Made by a program: the position numbers and the translations under genes. 7,262 nt of DNA from assembly GCA_903930725.1 (NCBI GenBank), contig CAIYZW010000355.1, forward strand, positions 1 through 7,262. The letters run 5' to 3'. Within the stretch, counting starts at the first letter, position 1, and every line of letters begins with the position of its first letter. Below are positions 5,288-7,262 of the stretch, one piece after another. The notes below the pieces were generated by a model. The model was not told the origin of the DNA. It was given only the letters and a program-made list of their open reading frames with translations, and made no database searches. Origin of the DNA: an uncultured Bacteroidota bacterium. Its GTDB lineage: Bacteria; Bacteroidota; Bacteroidia; Bacteroidales; 4484-276.

Positions 5288-5631
5288 TTAAAACAAATCA
5301 ATATCAAGATGTATCAGGATTGCTTTTTCAGCTTCTATTAAGGTTGATTTTGATATTGTTCCGATTTTTTGAAACAATCTTTGTTTGTCAATAGTACGGA
5401 TTTGATTTGCTTTGATTTTTGAATCTTCCAGGAAATTTCCGTTCCCTGCCTTTATCAAAACTTCAAATGGATAGATTTTCCCTGTGGAAGTTAGTAATTG
5501 GGAGTATCGAAATTGTCTCGGCAAATTGATTATTAATGTCGTTTGAAACGATTAATACAGGTCTTTTTTTTTGAGATTTCCGCACCAATCGTTGGGTCTA
5601 AGTTAGCCCAGTACAGGTCACCTTTTTTCAT
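5288..5631 (-). pseudogene. mazF: MazF/PemK-type mRNA interferase, broken by two frameshifts
   Basis: The gene starts with ATG at 5631, overlapping the antitoxin stop codon (TAATG), and encodes MKKGDLYWANLDPTIGAEIS in frame one. After a run of nine A (minus strand, 5564-5572) homology passes to a second frame: RPVLIVSNDINNQFAETI, then SILPIT. At about 5488-5493 it passes to a third frame: STGKIYPFEVLIKAGNG, then ANQIRTIDKQRL, ending IHLDIDLF. Removing one base at each place gives a 113-residue protein, a normal MazF length; 344 bases is exactly 342 plus 2. The conserved Arg (of RPVL) and Thr (of PIT) of the MazF active site lie in the middle frame, so the first-frame product of 32 residues is inactive. 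MazF enzymes cleave mRNA at short sequences. The breaks may be real decay or assembly errors; the first sits in a homopolymer, the second does not. Confidence 0.85.
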
Positions 5632-5873
5632 TACTTTAGTTTTTCAAAATCGGCAAACTCAAATTCCTTAACCAAGGCCAGGTCTTCCTCTTTTGTAGCC
5701 TGGTATCCCTGCATTAATTTTACCTGTAACTGGTCTTTTTCGTTTTTTAATTTTTGCTCGATTGCCTCCACAATAAAGTCGTTATTATTTCCCTTTAAAA
5801 CGTTTGCTACAAAAGAGTTCAAGTGCTCATAAAGTTCGCCCGACAATGTCAGGTTTAAGGAAATTGTATTCAT
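5631..5873 (-). CDS. MazE-type antitoxin of a MazEF toxin-antitoxin pair
   Basis: 80 residues. The N-terminal half (about 1-45) has the look of a ribbon-helix-helix DNA-binding domain: a strand MNTISLNLTLSGELYEHLN followed by helices, with IVEAIEQKLKNEK. The C-terminal half (about 46-80) is a charged tail ending VKEFEFADFEKLK, of the type that wraps the toxin in MazE-MazF complexes. The identification rests mainly on position: its stop overlaps the start of a recognisable mazF gene by one base, the classic order of antitoxin before toxin. It should neutralise the toxin and repress its own promoter as a complex. The antitoxin reading frame is intact although the toxin frame is broken, the usual direction of decay. 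A ribbon-helix-helix regulator without toxin partner is now its probable state, if the frameshifts are real. Confidence 0.8.
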   Translation of the reverse strand: MNTISLNLTLSGELYEHLNSFVANVLKGNNNDFIVEAIEQKLKNEKDQLQVKLMQGYQATKEEDLALVKEFEFADFEKLK

Positions 5874-5899
5874 ATTATTCCGTTTTAAAAATGATAGGC

Positions 5900-5907
5900 C
5901 AAAGGTA
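5900..5907 (-). promoter_or_regulatory. Predicted -7 promoter element of the toxin-antitoxin operon
   Basis: The minus strand reads TACCTTTG, an exact TAnnTTTG match, ending 26 bases before the antitoxin start codon. No -33 TTG lies at the standard spacing. The short leader is usual for this phylum. Confidence 0.5.
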
Positions 5908-5945
5908 AAAAATTTTAGGTTTGCCCGGATTTGAAACCAAGCTTT

Positions 5946-5957
5946 ATCAATATTGAT
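5946..5957. promoter_or_regulatory. Perfect 12-bp palindrome upstream of the antitoxin gene
   Basis: ATCAATATTGAT is its own reverse complement and lies about 50-60 bases upstream of the start site expected for the antitoxin promoter. Toxin-antitoxin operons are normally autorepressed through palindromes near the promoter, so this is a candidate operator, although it lies upstream of rather than over the -7 element. It is AT-rich and may be chance. Confidence 0.3.
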
Positions 5958-6025
5958 TTCATCATCGGGCTGGTTACAAACCTACCTGAGTTGAATGTTC
6001 TTAGAAAATCACCCAATAACCCTAG

Positions 6026-7225
6026 TTATCCCTGATTCTCCACCGCCAGGCCCCCGCCCGAGGTTTCGCGGTATAGGCTGGGAAGGTCCTTACCGGTTTG
6101 TTTCATGGTTAAAACCACCTTATCAAACGAAACCTGGTGACGGCCATCGGATAAAATGGCGAAATTATTGGCATCGAGTGCGCGGGCTGCGGCAAAGGCA
6201 TTTCGCTCGATGCAGGGAATTTGTACAAGTCCGGAAATTGGGTCGCAGGTGAGGCCAAGGTGATGTTCCAGTCCCATTTCGGCGGCATATTCGATTTGCG
6301 CCGGAGTGCCACCAAAAAGTTGGGTTGCTGCTGCCGATGCCATGGCACAGGCTGTCCCGATTTCGCCCTGACAGCCTACTTCAGCGCCCGAAATAGAGGC
6401 GTTTTCCTTTACCAGATTGCCAATCAGGCCAGCCGTGGCCAGGGCCCGCTGGATTTTTATTTCGGAAAAACCATAACTTTTCTTCAGAAGATAAAGCACG
6501 GCCGGCATCACCCCACAGGAGCCACAGGTAGGCGCCGTGACAACCTTGCCTCCGGCAGCATTTTCTTCGGCCACAGCCAGTGCATAAGCAAAAACCTGGC
6601 TGCGGCGTTTTACCGAACCCTTAAAACCGTTTGCTTTTACAAGATAAGATGATGCTTTGCGCGGTAGTTTGATGCTGCCCGGAAGTACGCCTTCATTTTC
6701 GAGGCCACGGTGGATGGAATCGGTCAATACTTCCCAAACTTCGGTGAGATGTGGCCATAAATCCGGGCTGTCGAATTCGGCGACATATTCCCAGAACTGA
6801 CGCCCGTTTTCGTTGCACCATTCGAGGATGTCCTTCATCCGTGTGTGGGGATAAACGTTGTTTTCGGAACGTCCGGGATTTTCATCGTCAATAATATCGC
6901 CACCTCCGATGCTGTAAGCCGTCCAGTTGCCTAAAATTTTGCCTGAATTATCCAATGCTTCAAATTTTAAAGCATTGGGATGAAGTTCCAGAATTGTTTC
7001 AGGTTTAAAGAAAATTTCGGATCGGACGGGCTTTAATTCTTCGGCAACAGCAACATCGGTAAGATGACCTTTGCCGGTGGCGGCAAGGCTTCCGTAAAGA
7101 AAAACCCTGAAATGATCCGCTTCAGGAAAACGCAACTTAAATATTCCGGCAGCTTTTCGGGGGCCCATCGTGTGGCTACTCGATGGGCCATGCCCGATTT
7201 TATAAATTTTAGAAATAGTGTCCAT
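6026..7225 (-). CDS. sdaA: L-serine dehydratase (L-serine ammonia-lyase), one-chain Fe-S type
   Basis: 399 residues. The enzyme converts L-serine to pyruvate and ammonia in the cytoplasm with an oxygen-labile [4Fe-4S] cluster, not pyridoxal phosphate. The beta domain occupies about 1-150 (IGHGPSSSHTMGPRKAA at 11-26, SLAATGKGHLTD, YSIGGGD) and the catalytic alpha domain about 185-399 (APTCGSCGVMPAV, GAEVGCQGEIGTACAM, GLTCDPISGLVQIPCIERN). Cys285, Cys327 and Cys338 have exactly the spacing (42 and 11) of the three cluster ligands in the Legionella pneumophila enzyme. That enzyme uses a C-terminal cysteine as fourth ligand; this one ends GGLAVENQG with no cysteine near the end, and no nearby frame supplies one. 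The start is fixed by the conserved N-terminal motif. It is the last gene before a 152-base gap; a probable upstream gene ends 5 bases before it. Confidence 0.95.
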   Translation of the reverse strand: MDTISKIYKIGHGPSSSHTMGPRKAAGIFKLRFPEADHFRVFLYGSLAATGKGHLTDVAVAEELKPVRSEIFFKPETILELHPNALKFEALDNSGKILGNWTAYSIGGGDIIDDENPGRSENNVYPHTRMKDILEWCNENGRQFWEYVAEFDSPDLWPHLTEVWEVLTDSIHRGLENEGVLPGSIKLPRKASSYLVKANGFKGSVKRRSQVFAYALAVAEENAAGGKVVTAPTCGSCGVMPAVLYLLKKSYGFSEIKIQRALATAGLIGNLVKENASISGAEVGCQGEIGTACAMASAAATQLFGGTPAQIEYAAEMGLEHHLGLTCDPISGLVQIPCIERNAFAAARALDANNFAILSDGRHQVSFDKVVLTMKQTGKDLPSLYRETSGGGLAVENQG

Positions 7226-7239
7226 GGCGATTAATCGCC
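7226..7239. repeat. Perfect 14-bp palindrome abutting the sdaA start codon
   Basis: GGCGATTAATCGCC is its own reverse complement and ends directly at the base before the sdaA ATG. As a transcript it could fold over the translation start, or it could be an operator. It also contains the stop codon of the possible upstream gene, so part of it is coding and it may be a coincidence. Confidence 0.35.
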
Positions 7240-7262
7240 AAAGCTGATATCAATACCACGGG
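7231..7262 (-). CDS. Possible C-terminal end of an upstream gene, cut by the window edge
   Basis: The minus-strand frame entering from the right edge reads RGIDISFGD and stops at TAA (7231-7233), five bases before the sdaA start. The tail is protein-like and the spacing is that of an operon, but nine residues are too few to identify a family and the frame could be open by chance. If real, it is co-transcribed with sdaA. Confidence 0.35.
   Translation of the reverse strand, partial: RGIDISFGD

Noticed and set aside
5288..5524. A free-standing 78-residue protein starting MPRQFRYSQ
   Set aside because: From its thirteenth residue it is the C-terminal two thirds of MazF; the preceding residues are out-of-frame toxin sequence, so it is part of the broken toxin gene and not a gene of its own.
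6011..6034. Sequence on the minus strand resembling the I-SceI homing endonuclease site (AGGGATAAC then AGGGTTAT)
   Set aside because: It differs from the 18-bp site by an inserted and a changed base, and it simply spans the sdaA stop codon. The small dyad ATAAC-CCTA-GTTAT there is too short for a confident terminator.
5995..6652. Long plus-strand open frames opposite the serine dehydratase gene
   Set aside because: They lie antisense to a strongly conserved enzyme and their translations are Arg/Gly/Trp-rich reading shadows of it.

Overview
The window looks like a chromosomal segment of an anaerobic or facultative member of the Bacteroidota. The grounds are: three to four matches to the Bacteroidota -7 promoter element TAnnTTTG and few Shine-Dalgarno sequences; a FISUMP-type lipoprotein with an Ig/FnIII-like domain, typical of environmental Bacteroidota; a small secreted protein of Bacteroidota style; moderately AT-rich intergenic DNA; and an oxygen-labile Fe-S serine dehydratase. 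Genus cannot be fixed from sequence reading alone. No rRNA, tRNA, CRISPR array, transposase or phage gene was seen.

Layout. (1) Bases 1-2280, all on the minus strand: a secreted 147-residue protein with its own terminator, a 344-residue FISUMP lipoprotein preceded by a promoter and three perfectly phased 21-bp repeats, and a 56-residue two-segment membrane protein that is easy to overlook. (2) Bases 2440-5219, a redox locus: a minus-strand operon of three tightly packed genes (thioredoxin-like protein with CX6C in place of WCGPC; thioredoxin reductase lacking the NADPH HRRxxxR motif; membrane-anchored thioredoxin with a normal WCAPC) closed by a strong hairpin, and a divergent Crp/Fnr-family regulator with an FNR-like N-terminal cysteine pattern. 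The 227-bp divergent region holds a -7 element for each direction and an FNR-box-like inverted repeat. (3) Bases 5288-5957: a MazE-type antitoxin gene that looks intact, overlapping a MazF toxin gene broken by two single-base frameshifts, with a promoter and a palindrome upstream. (4) Bases 6026-7262: a one-chain L-serine dehydratase, preceded five bases upstream by what may be the tail of another gene.

The most promising candidate for an undescribed system is region 2. A reductase that keeps its redox CxxC but has lost the residues that read the NADPH 2'-phosphate is translated with a thioredoxin-fold protein of atypical active site and a membrane-tethered ordinary thioredoxin, opposite a possible Fe-S regulator. 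Inference: a dedicated, possibly non-NADPH (NADH, ferredoxin or other donor) disulfide-reducing pathway under oxygen or redox control. Nothing in the sequence proves the donor or the target.
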